Assembly (NCBI RefSeq): GCF_001571005.1
Contig: NZ_BCST01000004.1
Span: forward strand, 186,001 to 250,000
Length of the DNA stretch: 64,000 nt
Reading direction: 5' to 3'
From: Herbiconiux solani NBRC 106740
Lineage (GTDB): Bacteria; Actinomycetota; Actinomycetes; Actinomycetales; Microbacteriaceae
A program made the translations under genes and the position numbers. The notes below the pieces were generated by a model. It worked only from the letters and a program-made list of their open reading frames with translations. It had not been told where the DNA came from and did not search any database. Position 1 is the first letter of the stretch. Every line of letters starts with the position of its first letter. Shown here piece by piece: positions 30,692 through 39,678 of this stretch.

Positions 30692-31942
30692 GTGACCGAC
30701 GCCCCGGCCTTCGTCTCCGGCCCGCCCACGGTCGACAACCCCTGGCCCGTCGGCGAATTGGCCCAGAAGGTGCGCGCCTATATCGCGCGTCTGGGCACCG
30801 CATGGGTCGAGGGCGAGATCACGCAGTGGGGCGTGTCGGGCGGCAACGTCTACGGCAAGCTCAAAGACCTCACCGGCGACGCGACCATCAGCTTCACGAT
30901 CTGGTCGTCGGTCAAGGCGAAGCTCCCCGCCGACCTGAAACAGGGCGACCGTGTGATCGCGCTGATCAAACCGGACTACTGGGTGCGCGGCGGCAGCCTC
31001 ACGATGCAGGTGTTCGAGATGCGGCACGTCGGGCTCGGCGACCTGCTCGAACGGCTCGAGCGGCTCCGTGCCCAGCTCGCCTCCGAGGGCCTCTTCGACG
31101 CCGGCCGCAAGAAGACGCTCCCCTTCCTGCCGGGTGTCGTCGGCCTCATCACGGGCAAAGACAGCGACGCCGAGAAAGACGTGCTGCGGAACGCGCAGCT
31201 GCGCTGGCCCTCGGTGCGCTTCACGGTCGTGCACGCCGCCGTGCAGGGCGACCGCACGGCGCGCGAGGTCGTCGCGGCCATCCAGCGGCTCGACGCCGAC
31301 CCCGAGGTCGAGGTGATCATCGTCGCCCGCGGTGGCGGCGACTTCCAGAACCTGCTCGGCTTCAGCGACGAGGCCGTCGTGCGGGCCGCCGCCGCCTCGG
31401 CGACGCCGATCGTGAGCGCGATCGGGCACGAGGCCGACAGCCCGCTGCTCGACCTCGTCGCCGATCTGCGCGCCTCCACGCCGACGGATGCCGCCAAGCG
31501 CGTGGTCCCAGACGTCACGGAGGAGCTGAACCGGGTCGACCAGGCCCGCACGCGCATCCGGAGTCGCGTCTCGGGTCTCGTCTCGGTGGAGGTCGACCGG
31601 CTGGGCCAGATCCGGAGCCGTCCGGCGCTGTCGACGCCGGGGTGGATCATCGACAGCCGGTCGGAGGAGCTGACCCGCTTCGTCGCCCGCGGCGAAGAAC
31701 TCGTCACCCGGGTGCTCGAGCGTGAGACGAACACGCTCCGCGAGCTCTCCGGTCACCTCCGCGCGCTCTCGCCGCAGCGCACGCTCGATCGCGGCTACGC
31801 GATCGTTCAGGATGCGGTGGGTCGCGGGATCGTGCGCGCCGCGTCCGACGCCCCCGACGGCGCCTCCCTCACCGTGACCCTGGCCGAGGGCACCATCGGC
31901 GCTCTCTCCACAGGCGCCTCCGTCCCACCCCGCGATCGCTAG
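30692..31942 (+). CDS. xseA: Exodeoxyribonuclease VII large subunit
   Basis: A 416-residue catalytic subunit of the single-strand-specific exonuclease VII. It begins with an OB-fold domain ([29 protein letters not shown]), then has the conserved [17 protein letters not shown] and ISAIGHE-like ([28 protein letters not shown]) core and a coiled-coil C-terminus ending LDRGYAIVQ. Start GTG 30692 follows AAGGAGAG. The XseB gene follows 9 nt later. Confidence 0.95.
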   Translation: MTDAPAFVSGPPTVDNPWPVGELAQKVRAYIARLGTAWVEGEITQWGVSGGNVYGKLKDLTGDATISFTIWSSVKAKLPADLKQGDRVIALIKPDYWVRGGSLTMQVFEMRHVGLGDLLERLERLRAQLASEGLFDAGRKKTLPFLPGVVGLITGKDSDAEKDVLRNAQLRWPSVRFTVVHAAVQGDRTAREVVAAIQRLDADPEVEVIIVARGGGDFQNLLGFSDEAVVRAAAASATPIVSAIGHEADSPLLDLVADLRASTPTDAAKRVVPDVTEELNRVDQARTRIRSRVSGLVSVEVDRLGQIRSRPALSTPGWIIDSRSEELTRFVARGEELVTRVLERETNTLRELSGHLRALSPQRTLDRGYAIVQDAVGRGIVRAASDAPDGASLTVTLAEGTIGALSTGASVPPRDR

Positions 31943-31951
31943 GATTGAGCC

Positions 31952-32179
31952 ATGGCCGCAACGCCCTCCACCCCCTCCTCCGACCTCCAGTCGCTGAGCT
32001 ATGAAGAGGCCAGGGACGAGCTCATCCGCGTCGTCGGCGAGCTCGAGCAGGGGGCTCCGACCCTCGAGCAGTCGCTCGCCCTCTGGGAGCGCGGCGAGGC
32101 GCTCGCCTCCCGCTGCGAGGAGTGGCTGATCGGCGCGCGCGCCCGGCTCGACGCGGCGCGCAGCACGGCGGGCGAGTAG
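31952..32179 (+). CDS. xseB: Exodeoxyribonuclease VII small subunit
   Basis: A 75-residue helical protein with the XseB signature [38 protein letters not shown]. Several copies bind the XseA coiled coil. Length is typical (about 70-85). Placed directly after xseA as in most actinobacteria. Confidence 0.95.
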   Translation: MAATPSTPSSDLQSLSYEEARDELIRVVGELEQGAPTLEQSLALWERGEALASRCEEWLIGARARLDAARSTAGE

Positions 32180-32187
32180 GTATCCGG

Positions 32188-32886
32188 ATGGCGAAAACAG
32201 CAGAACCGCGGGTCGTCGCAGAGCTCGGCCGCCCCGAGACCCCGGAGGAGACCGCGGCGCGGAAGGCCGAGCAGTCGCGCCTGTACCGCGACCGCAAGAC
32301 CCTCCGCAACCTGCTCTACGCGCTCCTGGTCTCGGTCGCGCTGGTCGCGGCCATCATCTTCCTGGTCCCCCGATCGCAGGAGTCGATGCTGCCCGACATC
32401 GACTACCGGCAGGTGGCCGTGGCCGCGCAGCCGTCGATGCCGGTGCCGCTGGCGGTCCCCGAGCTGCCGGAGGGGTGGACCTCGAACGCGGCGGAGCTCC
32501 GCACGGCGACGAGCGACCAGGTCGTCTCCTGGTACATCGGGCTGATCTCGCCCGCGAAGCAGTTCGTCGGAGTCACCCAGGCGATCGACGCGAACCCCAC
32601 CTGGGTCTCCGATCAGGTGGCCCGCGGCCTCGCGTCGGGCGTCACCACCATCGGCGGGGTGGAGTGGACGATCTATGACAACCGCGACCGTGGGTCGGAC
32701 GGCGTCGGAAACGCCCGGTACGCCCTGACCGCCGAGTCCGGAGCGACCACGTACATCGTCTTCGGCAGCGGGGGGCCTGACGACGTCGACACGGTCGCCG
32801 CCGCCATCGCCCAGAACGTCCTCGCCCAGCCGACCTCGCTCGACCCGCCGACCTCACTCGACCAGCCGGAGGCTGTGACACCATGA
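32188..32886 (+). CDS. DUF4245 family membrane-anchored protein
   Basis: A 232-residue protein with a cytoplasmic basic N-terminus, one membrane helix (about residues 42-60) and an extracytoplasmic domain (LPEGWTSNAAELR, WYIGLISPAKQFVGVTQ, YALTAESGATTYIVFG) that fits DUF4245. Families of this type sit next to xseB, glpX or fumC in many actinobacteria, but the function is unknown. ATG 32188 is preferred over the frame start at 32122, which would overlap xseB. Its stop overlaps the carbonic anhydrase start (ATGA). Confidence 0.85.
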   Translation: MAKTAEPRVVAELGRPETPEETAARKAEQSRLYRDRKTLRNLLYALLVSVALVAAIIFLVPRSQESMLPDIDYRQVAVAAQPSMPVPLAVPELPEGWTSNAAELRTATSDQVVSWYIGLISPAKQFVGVTQAIDANPTWVSDQVARGLASGVTTIGGVEWTIYDNRDRGSDGVGNARYALTAESGATTYIVFGSGGPDDVDTVAAAIAQNVLAQPTSLDPPTSLDQPEAVTP

Positions 32887-33617
32887 CCGACCTCGCCGAA
32901 GACCAGGCCGAAGCCACGACCCCGGCCCGCGTGTGGGCCACCATGCAGCGCGGCAACGAGAGGTTCGTCGCGGGCACGCCGAAGCATCCGCGTCAGGATG
33001 TGGAGACCCGCACGGAGCTCGCCCACCTGCAGACGCCGCGCGCCGCGCTGTTCGGCTGCAGCGACTCGCGCCTCGCGGCCGAGATCATCTTCGACCTGGG
33101 GCTCGGCGACCTGTTCGTGGTGCGGAACGCGGGTCAGGTCATCTCCGAGTCGGTGCTCGGCAGCCTCGAGTACGCGGTCGAGGTGCTCGGCGTCGCGCTG
33201 ATCGTCGTGCTCGGCCACGACGAGTGCGGTGCGGTGCGGGCGGCGATCGACTCGCAGCTGCCGGATGCGGCTCCGCTCCCCCGACACATCCAGAGCCTGG
33301 TCGACCAGATCGTGCCCGCTATCGAGAAGGTTCCCGCCGAGCGGGCCGAGGACGGCTCGCTGCTCTCGGCGCCGGACGCCGGCGACGTCGGGCGGGCCCA
33401 TCTGCGCGATACCGTCGGCGAGCTGCTGATGGAGTCCGAGATCATCACCCAGGCGGTCGCGGAGGGTAGATTGGCGGTGGTCGGAGCCAACTACCGCCTC
33501 GCCGAAGGCCGAGCCGTGGCGGATGTCGCGATCGGCGAGATCGGGGACATCTCCGAGCTCGACGAGGTCGGCGAGATCGAGATCGAAATCGAGACCGGCG
33601 AAGCCCGAGAGCTCTAG
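32883..33617 (+). CDS. Beta-class carbonic anhydrase
   Basis: A 244-residue zinc enzyme interconverting CO2 and bicarbonate. Zinc ligands are C59 and D61/R63 in FGCSDSRL and H112/C115 in LGHDECGAV. The protein carries a short acidic C-terminal tail (EIGDISELDEVGEIEIEIE). The 4-nt overlap with the DUF4245 gene implies translational coupling, and fumC follows about 110 nt later. Confidence 0.93.
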   Translation: MTDLAEDQAEATTPARVWATMQRGNERFVAGTPKHPRQDVETRTELAHLQTPRAALFGCSDSRLAAEIIFDLGLGDLFVVRNAGQVISESVLGSLEYAVEVLGVALIVVLGHDECGAVRAAIDSQLPDAAPLPRHIQSLVDQIVPAIEKVPAERAEDGSLLSAPDAGDVGRAHLRDTVGELLMESEIITQAVAEGRLAVVGANYRLAEGRAVADVAIGEIGDISELDEVGEIEIEIETGEAREL

Positions 33618-33728
33618 CCCGGCGGATCCGCCGGTCCGCGCTCCGGCGCCGGCCCCGCCGTATCCGTCACCGACCACAGAACCACGCCGGCCCTCACTCG
33701 GCCGGCACAACGAAAGGACGACCACACA

Positions 33729-35144
33729 GTGGTGGAGAACTCCCAGGACACCGAGTACCGCATCGAGCACGACACGATGGGCGAGGTGCGGGTGCCCGCG
33801 TCGGCGCTGTACGGTGCTCAGACGCAGCGCGCGGTCGAGAACTTCCCGGTGTCGGGCGCGGTGCTCGAGTCGGCCCAGATCGCTGCCCTCGCACGGATCA
33901 AGAAGGCCGCCGCCATCGCGAACGCCCGCCTCGGCGTGCTCGACCAGGCCATCGCGGACGCGATCGCGGCCGCCGCCGACAAGGTGATCACGGGCGAGTA
34001 CGACGGCGACTTCCCGATCGACGTGTACCAGACCGGCAGCGGCACCTCGTCGAACATGAACATGAACGAGGTTCTCTCGAGCCTGGCCTCGACCGCGCTC
34101 GGTTCGCACGTGCATCCGAACGACCACGTCAACGCCTCGCAGTCCTCGAACGACGTCTTCCCCACCTCGGTGCACGTCGCCGTGACGAACGCGCTGATCC
34201 ACGACCTGATCCCCTCGCTCGAGCACCTCGCCGAGGCGCTCGAGGAGAAGGCCGAGCTCTGGGCCACCGCGGTGAAGTCCGGCCGCACGCACCTGATGGA
34301 TGCGACGCCCGTCACCCTCGGCCAGGAGTTCGGCGGGTACGCGATGCAGATCCGTCTCGGCATCGAGCGCGTGCAGTCGGCGCTCCCCCGCGTGGCCGAG
34401 GTGCCGCTCGGCGGCACGGCGGTCGGCACCGGCATCAACACGCCGGCCGGCTTCCCTCAGCTGGTCATCTCGATCCTGGCGGACGAGACCGGGCTGCCGA
34501 TCACCGAGGCCCGCAACCACTTCGAGGCCCAGGGCGCGCGCGACTCGCTCGTCGAGGCCTCGGGCGCGCTCCGCGTGCTGGCGGTCAGCCTCACCAAGAT
34601 CTGCAACGACCTGCGCTGGATGGGGTCGGGCCCGAACACGGGCATCGGCGAACTGCACATCCCCGACCTGCAGCCGGGGTCGTCGATCATGCCCGGGAAG
34701 GTCAACCCGGTCATCCCGGAGGCCGTGCTCCAGGTGTGCTCGCGGGTCATCGGCAACGACGCGTCGATCGCGTGGGCCGGCGCCTCGGGTGCGTTCGAGC
34801 TGAACGTCGCCATCCCGGTGATGGGCACGGCGCTGCTGGAGTCGATCCGCCTGCTGTCGAACTCGTCGGTGCTGCTGGCCGACAAGACCGTCGCCGGCCT
34901 CGAGGCGAACCTCGAGCGGGCGCGTGCGCTGGCCGAGTCGTCCCCCTCGATCGTCACGCCGCTCAACCGCATCATCGGCTACGAGGCGGCGGCGAAGATC
35001 GCGAAGCACTCGGTGGCCAGAGGCATCACCGTGCGCGAGGCCGTCATCGACCTCGGCTTCGTCGACCGCGGCGAGGTCACCCTCGAGCAGCTCGACTCGG
35101 CGCTCGACGTGCTCTCGATGACCCGCCCCCCGGCGGCCAAGTAG
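33729..35144 (+). CDS. fumC: Class II fumarate hydratase
   Basis: A 471-residue TCA-cycle enzyme of the fumarase/aspartase superfamily converting fumarate to malate. It has the family start ([26 protein letters not shown]), [27 protein letters not shown] and the signature [15 protein letters not shown] 33729, with AAAGGA about a dozen bases upstream. Followed by a strong terminator. Confidence 0.96.
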   Translation: MVENSQDTEYRIEHDTMGEVRVPASALYGAQTQRAVENFPVSGAVLESAQIAALARIKKAAAIANARLGVLDQAIADAIAAAADKVITGEYDGDFPIDVYQTGSGTSSNMNMNEVLSSLASTALGSHVHPNDHVNASQSSNDVFPTSVHVAVTNALIHDLIPSLEHLAEALEEKAELWATAVKSGRTHLMDATPVTLGQEFGGYAMQIRLGIERVQSALPRVAEVPLGGTAVGTGINTPAGFPQLVISILADETGLPITEARNHFEAQGARDSLVEASGALRVLAVSLTKICNDLRWMGSGPNTGIGELHIPDLQPGSSIMPGKVNPVIPEAVLQVCSRVIGNDASIAWAGASGAFELNVAIPVMGTALLESIRLLSNSSVLLADKTVAGLEANLERARALAESSPSIVTPLNRIIGYEAAAKIAKHSVARGITVREAVIDLGFVDRGEVTLEQLDSALDVLSMTRPPAAK

Positions 35145-35221
35145 CCCCTCCGGCCCTCCCCCTCCCGGCCCCGACTGGTCCACCTACGGCGGACCGATCG
35201 GGCCGGTCCGAGCCCGACACC

Positions 35222-35265
35222 AACGACGGAGTCTCGACGCCCCTGCGGCGTGAGGCTCCGTCGTT
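35222..35265 (+). terminator. Terminator after fumC
   Basis: AACGACGGAG(T)CTC...ACGCC pairs with GGCGTGAGGCTCCGTCGTT with one bulge and one G-U pair. It lies between convergent genes and may work in both directions. Confidence 0.85.
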
Positions 35266-35308
35266 CGTCGTTTCCGGCCCGTTCCTCCGTCGTTCCCGTT
35301 GGGGCGGC

Positions 35309-35806
35309 TCACGGGGGCAGACAGGTGAGGATGGCGAACCAGAAGGCCGCGAGCATCGGCGGCCCGAGCGGGATGCGCACGGCCGCCGTCGCCCGCTCCT
35401 CCGTCGAGCGCCCCGCACCGCTGAGTACCGCGGCGACCCCGGCGGCGGCGAGGACGCCGGTCGTGCCGCACCACAGGATCGGCGCTCGCGCATCCGTCAG
35501 TGACGACGCCCCCGCCAAGAGGACGGCGAGCTTCACGTCTCCCATCCCGAGCATCCCGGCCGCCCAGGCACCACCCGCGACGGCCGCCGCACCCGCAGAG
35601 GCCGCCAATGCCGCTGCCCCGGCTGCAGACCCTGGCGGGGCTCGGAGGGTCACGGCGAGCACGGAACAGGCCAGGAGGCCCAGGCCTGGTACGACGTAAG
35701 CATTCGGAAGGCGCAGCCGGCGCGCATCCGTCAGGGCGAGCGGCACGCTCACAGCCGCGAGGTACGCCAGGAGCAGCAGCACCCACGGCTCGGTGACGAT
35801 CGACAT
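35309..35806 (-). CDS. Prepilin peptidase-like A24 family membrane protein
   Basis: A 165-residue polytopic protein corresponding to the catalytic half of type IV prepilin peptidases (A24), lacking the N-terminal methylase domain, as in CpaA/TadV. The two catalytic aspartates are visible: D27 in LTDARRLRLPNAYV and the GMGDVKLAVLLAG (GxGD) motif. Four or five membrane segments. No pilin, TadA-like ATPase or other pilus gene lies in the window, so its substrate must be encoded elsewhere or it is an orphan. Confidence 0.8.
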   Translation of the reverse strand: MSIVTEPWVLLLLAYLAAVSVPLALTDARRLRLPNAYVVPGLGLLACSVLAVTLRAPPGSAAGAAALAASAGAAAVAGGAWAAGMLGMGDVKLAVLLAGASSLTDARAPILWCGTTGVLAAAGVAAVLSGAGRSTEERATAAVRIPLGPPMLAAFWFAILTCLPP

Positions 35807-35915
35807 GCACCGAGGCTAGGAACCCCGACGCGACGACGGGCCGCAGCCGCCACATCTGTGGACGACCGCGGCCCGCCGGGCCTCTGTGCAGAACGCAGAG
35901 AAGGAGGCGAATCCC

Positions 35916-37307
35916 CTACGCCAGCTCGTTCGACTCCAGCATCTCGGTCACGAGCGCCGCGATCGCCGAGCGCTCCGACCGGGTCAGCGTGATGTGCCCG
36001 AACAGCGAGTGCCCCTTCAGCGTCTCGATCACCGAGGCGACGCCGTCGTGCCGGCCGACCCGCAGATTGTCGCGCTGGGCCACGTCGTGGGTCAGCACCA
36101 CCCGCGAGTTCTGGCCGATCCGCGACAGCACCGTGAGCAGCACGTTGCGCTCGAGCGACTGCGCCTCGTCGACGATCACGAAGGCGTCGTGCAGCGAACG
36201 CCCGCGGATGTGTGTGAGCGGCAGCACCTCGAGGATCCCGCGGTCCAGCACCTCGTCGAGCACGTTCTGCGACACCAGCGAGCCGAGCGTGTCGAAGACC
36301 GCCTGCGCCCAGGGGTTCATCTTCTCGCCGGCGTCACCGGGCAGGAAGCCGAGCTCCTGGCCGCCGACCGCGTACAGCGGGCGGAACACCATGATCTTCT
36401 TGTGCTGCTGCTTCTCGAGCACCGCTTCGAGACCGGCACACAGGGCCAGAGCGGACTTCCCCGTACCGGCTCGACCCCCCAGCGACACGATCCCGACCTC
36501 GGGGTCGAGCAGCATGTCGATCGCCACGCGCTGCTCGGCCGAGCGGCCGTGCAACCCGAAGACGTCGCGGTCGCCGCGGACGAGCTGGAACGAGTCCCGC
36601 CCGGTCACCCGGCCGAGCGCCGAACCGCGGTCCGAGTGGATGACCAGACCGGTGTTGATCGGCATGTCGCGCACCAGCGGCGTGCTGAGGCGCTCGTCGT
36701 CGTAGAGGCGGGACATCGCATCCGACCCGAGCGTGATCTCGTCGAGCCCGGTCCAGCCGGAGTCGACCGCGAGCTCGGCACGGTATTCCTCGGCCGCGAG
36801 GCCGATCGACGCCGCCTTCACCCGGAGCGGCAGATCCTTCGACACGACGGTGACGTTCAGGCCGTCGTTCGCGAGGTTCTGGGCCACGGCCAGGATGCGG
36901 GTGTCGTTGTCGCCGAGCTGGAGACCGGACGGGAGCACCGAGGTGTTGGAGTGGTTCAGCTCGACACGGAGGCTTCCCCCCTCCGTGCCGACCGCGATCG
37001 GGAAGTCGAGCCGCTCGTGCTTGATCCGCAGCTCGTCGAGGTTGCGGAGCGCCTGGCGGGCGAAGTAGCCGATCTCCGGATCGTTGCGCTTGGATTCCAG
37101 CTCGGTGATCACGATCACCGGGAGCACGACCGCGTGTTCGGCGAACCTGAAGATCGCCTTCGGGTCGGACAGAAGAACCGAGGTGTCCAGTACGTAGGTC
37201 ACCTCGGCCGTCGAGCTCGAATCGGTCGTGCGGGTGGTGCTTCGTGCATCCTCTCCGGTGCTGCGTGTGCCACTGGGCTTCTGAGTCATGGGCTCGGCCA
37301 CATCCAC
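35916..37307 (-). CDS. phoH: PhoH family protein with N-terminal PIN domain (PhoH2)
   Basis: A 463-residue RNA-acting protein combining a PIN ribonuclease domain ([12 protein letters not shown], residues ~37-165) and a PhoH P-loop ATPase/helicase domain (Walker A GRAGTGKS with K284, Walker B VIVDEAQ, sensor VVLTHD). This matches actinobacterial PhoH2, described as an RNA helicase with RNase activity whose PIN half can act as a toxin partner. Start given at GTG 37307; ATG 37289 is also possible. The upstream region has several palindromes that may control expression. Confidence 0.92.
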   Translation of the reverse strand: MDVAEPMTQKPSGTRSTGEDARSTTRTTDSSSTAEVTYVLDTSVLLSDPKAIFRFAEHAVVLPVIVITELESKRNDPEIGYFARQALRNLDELRIKHERLDFPIAVGTEGGSLRVELNHSNTSVLPSGLQLGDNDTRILAVAQNLANDGLNVTVVSKDLPLRVKAASIGLAAEEYRAELAVDSGWTGLDEITLGSDAMSRLYDDERLSTPLVRDMPINTGLVIHSDRGSALGRVTGRDSFQLVRGDRDVFGLHGRSAEQRVAIDMLLDPEVGIVSLGGRAGTGKSALALCAGLEAVLEKQQHKKIMVFRPLYAVGGQELGFLPGDAGEKMNPWAQAVFDTLGSLVSQNVLDEVLDRGILEVLPLTHIRGRSLHDAFVIVDEAQSLERNVLLTVLSRIGQNSRVVLTHDVAQRDNLRVGRHDGVASVIETLKGHSLFGHITLTRSERSAIAALVTEMLESNELA

Positions 37308-37478
37308 TCCAACCCCGAGCGCGAGGCGCTCGGATCAGTAGGCGATCGGGCCACAGTGGAGAATGTCGAAACGTACTTATGTGGCCGTCTCGATCAGGCG
37401 CCATGCCTGATGAGATCAAGCTACGACCGATGCGGCGGTAGTGGGTTACGACACGCATCACAGTTGATTAACGCTGTG

Positions 37479-37492
37479 TTACACGGGTGTAA
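37479..37492. promoter_or_regulatory. Operator-like palindrome upstream of phoH
   Basis: TTACAC GG GTGTAA, a perfect 6-2-6 inverted repeat inside the most AT-rich part of the region, about 170 bp before the phoH start. The binding factor is unknown. Confidence 0.45.
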
Positions 37493-37499
37493 TTTGCTG

Positions 37500-37559
37500 C
37501 CGGGATGCGCGTGCTTCGCGCGCGTATCCCGGGCTGCGCCGGTCCCTGCCCGGCGCAGC
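37500..37559 (-). terminator. Two adjacent hairpins downstream of uppS
   Basis: CCGGGATGCGCG/CGCGTATCCCGG (12 bp, one G-U) followed immediately by GCTGCGCCGG/CCGGCGCAGC (10 bp). Read from uppS they lie about 115 nt past its stop. They may be terminators or a REP-like pair. Confidence 0.5.
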
Positions 37560-37673
37560 GCGACATGTTCGCGTGCGGTCGCTGGCGCGGCCGCGCGCTC
37601 ACCTTGGGTCGTCGGGTACGGCCTGCAGGTTTCGCTGCTCGCTGCGCGTTTCGGGGAGGGAAGAGGGTCGCCT

Positions 37674-38465
37674 TCAACTTCCGAAGCGTCTTTGGCGGCG
37701 GGAGTAGTCGCGGAGGGCACGCAGGAAGTCGACCTCGCGGACGTCGGGGCCCAGGGCCTCCATGAAGTAGAACTCGCTGTGCGCGCTCTGCCAGAGCATG
37801 AAGTCCGAGAGGCGCTGCTCGCCTGAGGTGCGGATGACCAGGTCCGGGTCGGGCTGCCCGCCGGTGTAGAGGTGCTCGGCGATCAGGTCCTGGTCGATAG
37901 CCGCCTCGAGCTCGTCCAGGCCGTGGCCGAGACCGCGGTGCTTCTGGATGATGCTGCGCACCGCATCCGCGATCTCCGAACGCCCGCCGTACCCGACCGC
38001 GAGGTTCACGTGCAGGCCCTTGTGGCCGATGGTGTGCTCCTCGGCGGTCTCCAGCGCCGCGACGAGCGGCTCGGGGAGCCCCGCGTTCGTGCCGACGTGC
38101 TTGACCCGCCAGTCACGGAAGCGCGAGATGTCGTCGGCGAGCTCGGCGATGATCTCGATCAGCTCGGTCAGCTCCTCGCCGGACCGGTTCGAGAGGTTGT
38201 CGGTCGACAGCAGGTAGAGCGTCACCACCTCGATGCCGAGGTCGTCGCACCAGATCAGGAACTCGAGGATCTTCGCCGCTCCTGCCCGGTGACCGTGGGC
38301 GGCCGTGCCGAGCGAGCGCTGCTTGGCCCAGCGCCGGTTGCCGTCGAGGATCATCGCCACGTGCTTGGGCAGCACCGCCTCGTCGAGGTGTTTGCGGATG
38401 CGTCGCTGGTAGAGCCGGTAGAGAAGGCCTTTCCCGACCTGGGGCTGGCGTGTGGGCACACGCAT
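37674..38465 (-). CDS. uppS: Isoprenyl transferase (cis-prenyl diphosphate synthase)
   Basis: A 263-residue cytosolic cis-prenyltransferase making polyprenyl diphosphate for cell-wall carriers. The catalytic aspartate is D41 in MILDGNRRWAK; other motifs are TLYLLSTDN, NLAVGYGGRSEI and the C-terminal PDLVIRTSGEQRLSDFMLWQSAHSEFYF. Whether it makes the short (Z-farnesyl) or long (undeca/decaprenyl) product cannot be told by eye. Divergent from the hemolysin III gene, as in other actinobacteria. Confidence 0.95.
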   Translation of the reverse strand: MRVPTRQPQVGKGLLYRLYQRRIRKHLDEAVLPKHVAMILDGNRRWAKQRSLGTAAHGHRAGAAKILEFLIWCDDLGIEVVTLYLLSTDNLSNRSGEELTELIEIIAELADDISRFRDWRVKHVGTNAGLPEPLVAALETAEEHTIGHKGLHVNLAVGYGGRSEIADAVRSIIQKHRGLGHGLDELEAAIDQDLIAEHLYTGGQPDPDLVIRTSGEQRLSDFMLWQSAHSEFYFMEALGPDVREVDFLRALRDYSRRQRRFGS

Positions 38466-38542
38466 ACGTTACCCGCTCGAACGGGCCGCTGCCGGTGCCC
38501 GCTCCCAGGCACGCCGACGACCCCGGGGCGTAGTCTTGGCGC

Positions 38543-39352
38543 ATGGCCGCACCCGAGCATCCGACCCCCCGTCCCGGCCCCGACACCCGCGCGAGCCAGC
38601 TCGCCGGCGAACCCCGACGGGCAGCGGATGCGCGACCCGACACGGTCGACGACGGCGGCCCCGAGCTCCCCCGCATCCCCCTTCTCGACGACGCGCTCGA
38701 GCACCCGGCCGAGGTCAAGCCCACCTGGCGCGGCTGGATCCACGCGGGCACCTTCCCGTTCACGATCGTCGCCGGGATCGTGCTGATCTGCGTCGCGGAG
38801 GGCGCTGCCGCCAAGTGGGCGAGCGCGGTGTTCACGCTGACCTCGATGCTGCTGTTCGGCAACTCGGCGCTCTACCACCGCTTCAACTGGCAGCCGAAGG
38901 CGAAGCTGCTGCTGAAGCGCATCGACCACGCCAACATCTTCCTGCTGATCGCCGGCACCTACACGCCGATCGCCCTGCTCGCGCTCCCATCCGAGAAGGG
39001 CGTGCTGCTGCTCAGCCTGGTCTGGGCGGGAGCCCTGCTCGGCATCGGCTTCCGGGTGTTCTGGATCCACGCGCCCCGCTGGCTCTACGTGCTCCTGTAC
39101 CTCGCGCTCGGCTGGGCCGCGGTGATGTATCTGGTCGACATCTTCAACGCCAACCCGGCTTCGATGGTGCTCGTCGCTGTGGGCGGGCTCGCTTACACGC
39201 TCGGGGCGGTCGCGTACGGGCTGAAGCGGCCGAACCCGTTCCCGGGGAAGTTCGGGTTCCACGAGATCTTCCACACGCTGACGGTCGTGGCGTTCGTCTG
39301 CCACTGGACCGCGATCCTGCTGCTGGCGATCAACCCGCCGTTCAACGGCTGA
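38543..39352 (+). CDS. Hemolysin III / PAQR family membrane protein
   Basis: A 269-residue seven-helix membrane protein of the YqfA/hemolysin III (bacterial PAQR) family. A hydrophilic 60-residue N-terminus precedes the first helix. The family histidines appear in SALYHRFNW and in FHEIFHTLTVVAFVCHW, and RIDHANIFLLIAGTYTP is the typical second motif. The metal-dependent hydrolase-like site suggests lipid hydrolase activity; true haemolysis is doubtful. ATG 38543. Confidence 0.9.
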   Translation: MAAPEHPTPRPGPDTRASQLAGEPRRAADARPDTVDDGGPELPRIPLLDDALEHPAEVKPTWRGWIHAGTFPFTIVAGIVLICVAEGAAAKWASAVFTLTSMLLFGNSALYHRFNWQPKAKLLLKRIDHANIFLLIAGTYTPIALLALPSEKGVLLLSLVWAGALLGIGFRVFWIHAPRWLYVLLYLALGWAAVMYLVDIFNANPASMVLVAVGGLAYTLGAVAYGLKRPNPFPGKFGFHEIFHTLTVVAFVCHWTAILLLAINPPFNG

Positions 39353-39354
39353 GG

Positions 39355-39385
39355 GTGCCGGGAGGCGCCTGACGACGCCCGGCGC
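39355..39385. terminator. Hairpin between convergent genes
   Basis: GCCGGG...CCCGGC with partial inner pairing, squeezed between the stop codon of the hemolysin III gene and that of the small membrane protein gene. Confidence 0.5.
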
Positions 39386-39678
39386 TACTCGGGCTTCTTC
39401 TCTGTGGTCCCGTTCGGACGCTCGGCATCCGAACCCGTCGCATCCTGAGCCGCCTGCGCCGCCAGCTCGGCCTCGAGCTCCTCGCGCACCTGCGCCCGGT
39501 AGTTCACCCGGCGCACGCGGCGCACCATGTCGATGATCAGGAACAGCGTGATCAGCGCGATGCCGAAGGTCGCCACGAAGCCGATGATGCCGGGAGTGAC
39601 GGTGTCGGGATCAGGCGTGGTCACGTCGGCGAGCACGGTGACGACCGAGGTCGCCACGAGAGTGGGCAGAGCGATCAT
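39385..39678 (-). CDS. Small single-pass membrane protein downstream of mca
   Basis: A 97-residue protein with an N-terminal hydrophobic stretch, one clear membrane helix (IIGFVATFGIALITLFLIIDMV, ~29-50), a basic juxtamembrane segment (RRVRRVNYR) and a charged helical tail rich in Ala/Glu. Its ATG overlaps the mca stop by 4 nt, so the two are coupled. A small membrane protein follows mca in other actinobacteria too (as I recall, Rv1083 in M. tuberculosis). Function unknown. Confidence 0.8.
   Translation of the reverse strand: MIALPTLVATSVVTVLADVTTPDPDTVTPGIIGFVATFGIALITLFLIIDMVRRVRRVNYRAQVREELEAELAAQAAQDATGSDAERPNGTTEKKPE

Larger units (their letters stand above)
37308..37673. other. Gene-free region between phoH and uppS rich in palindromes
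   Basis: A 366-bp stretch without a credible gene. From phoH outward it holds a CCGAGCGC/GCGCTCGG hairpin (37314-37332) against the phoH start, a TCTC(G)ATCAGGC/GCCTGATGAGA hairpin (37388-37415), the palindrome TTACACGGGTGTAA (37479-37492) in an AT-rich, promoter-like segment, and two back-to-back GC hairpins (37500-37559). The 37505-37765 plus-strand frame is Arg/Gly-rich and created by these repeats. Confidence 0.7.

Noticed and set aside
37505-37765. A small plus-strand gene between phoH and uppS
   Set aside because: Arg/Gly-rich, generated by two GC hairpins and running into uppS on the other strand; no ribosome site.
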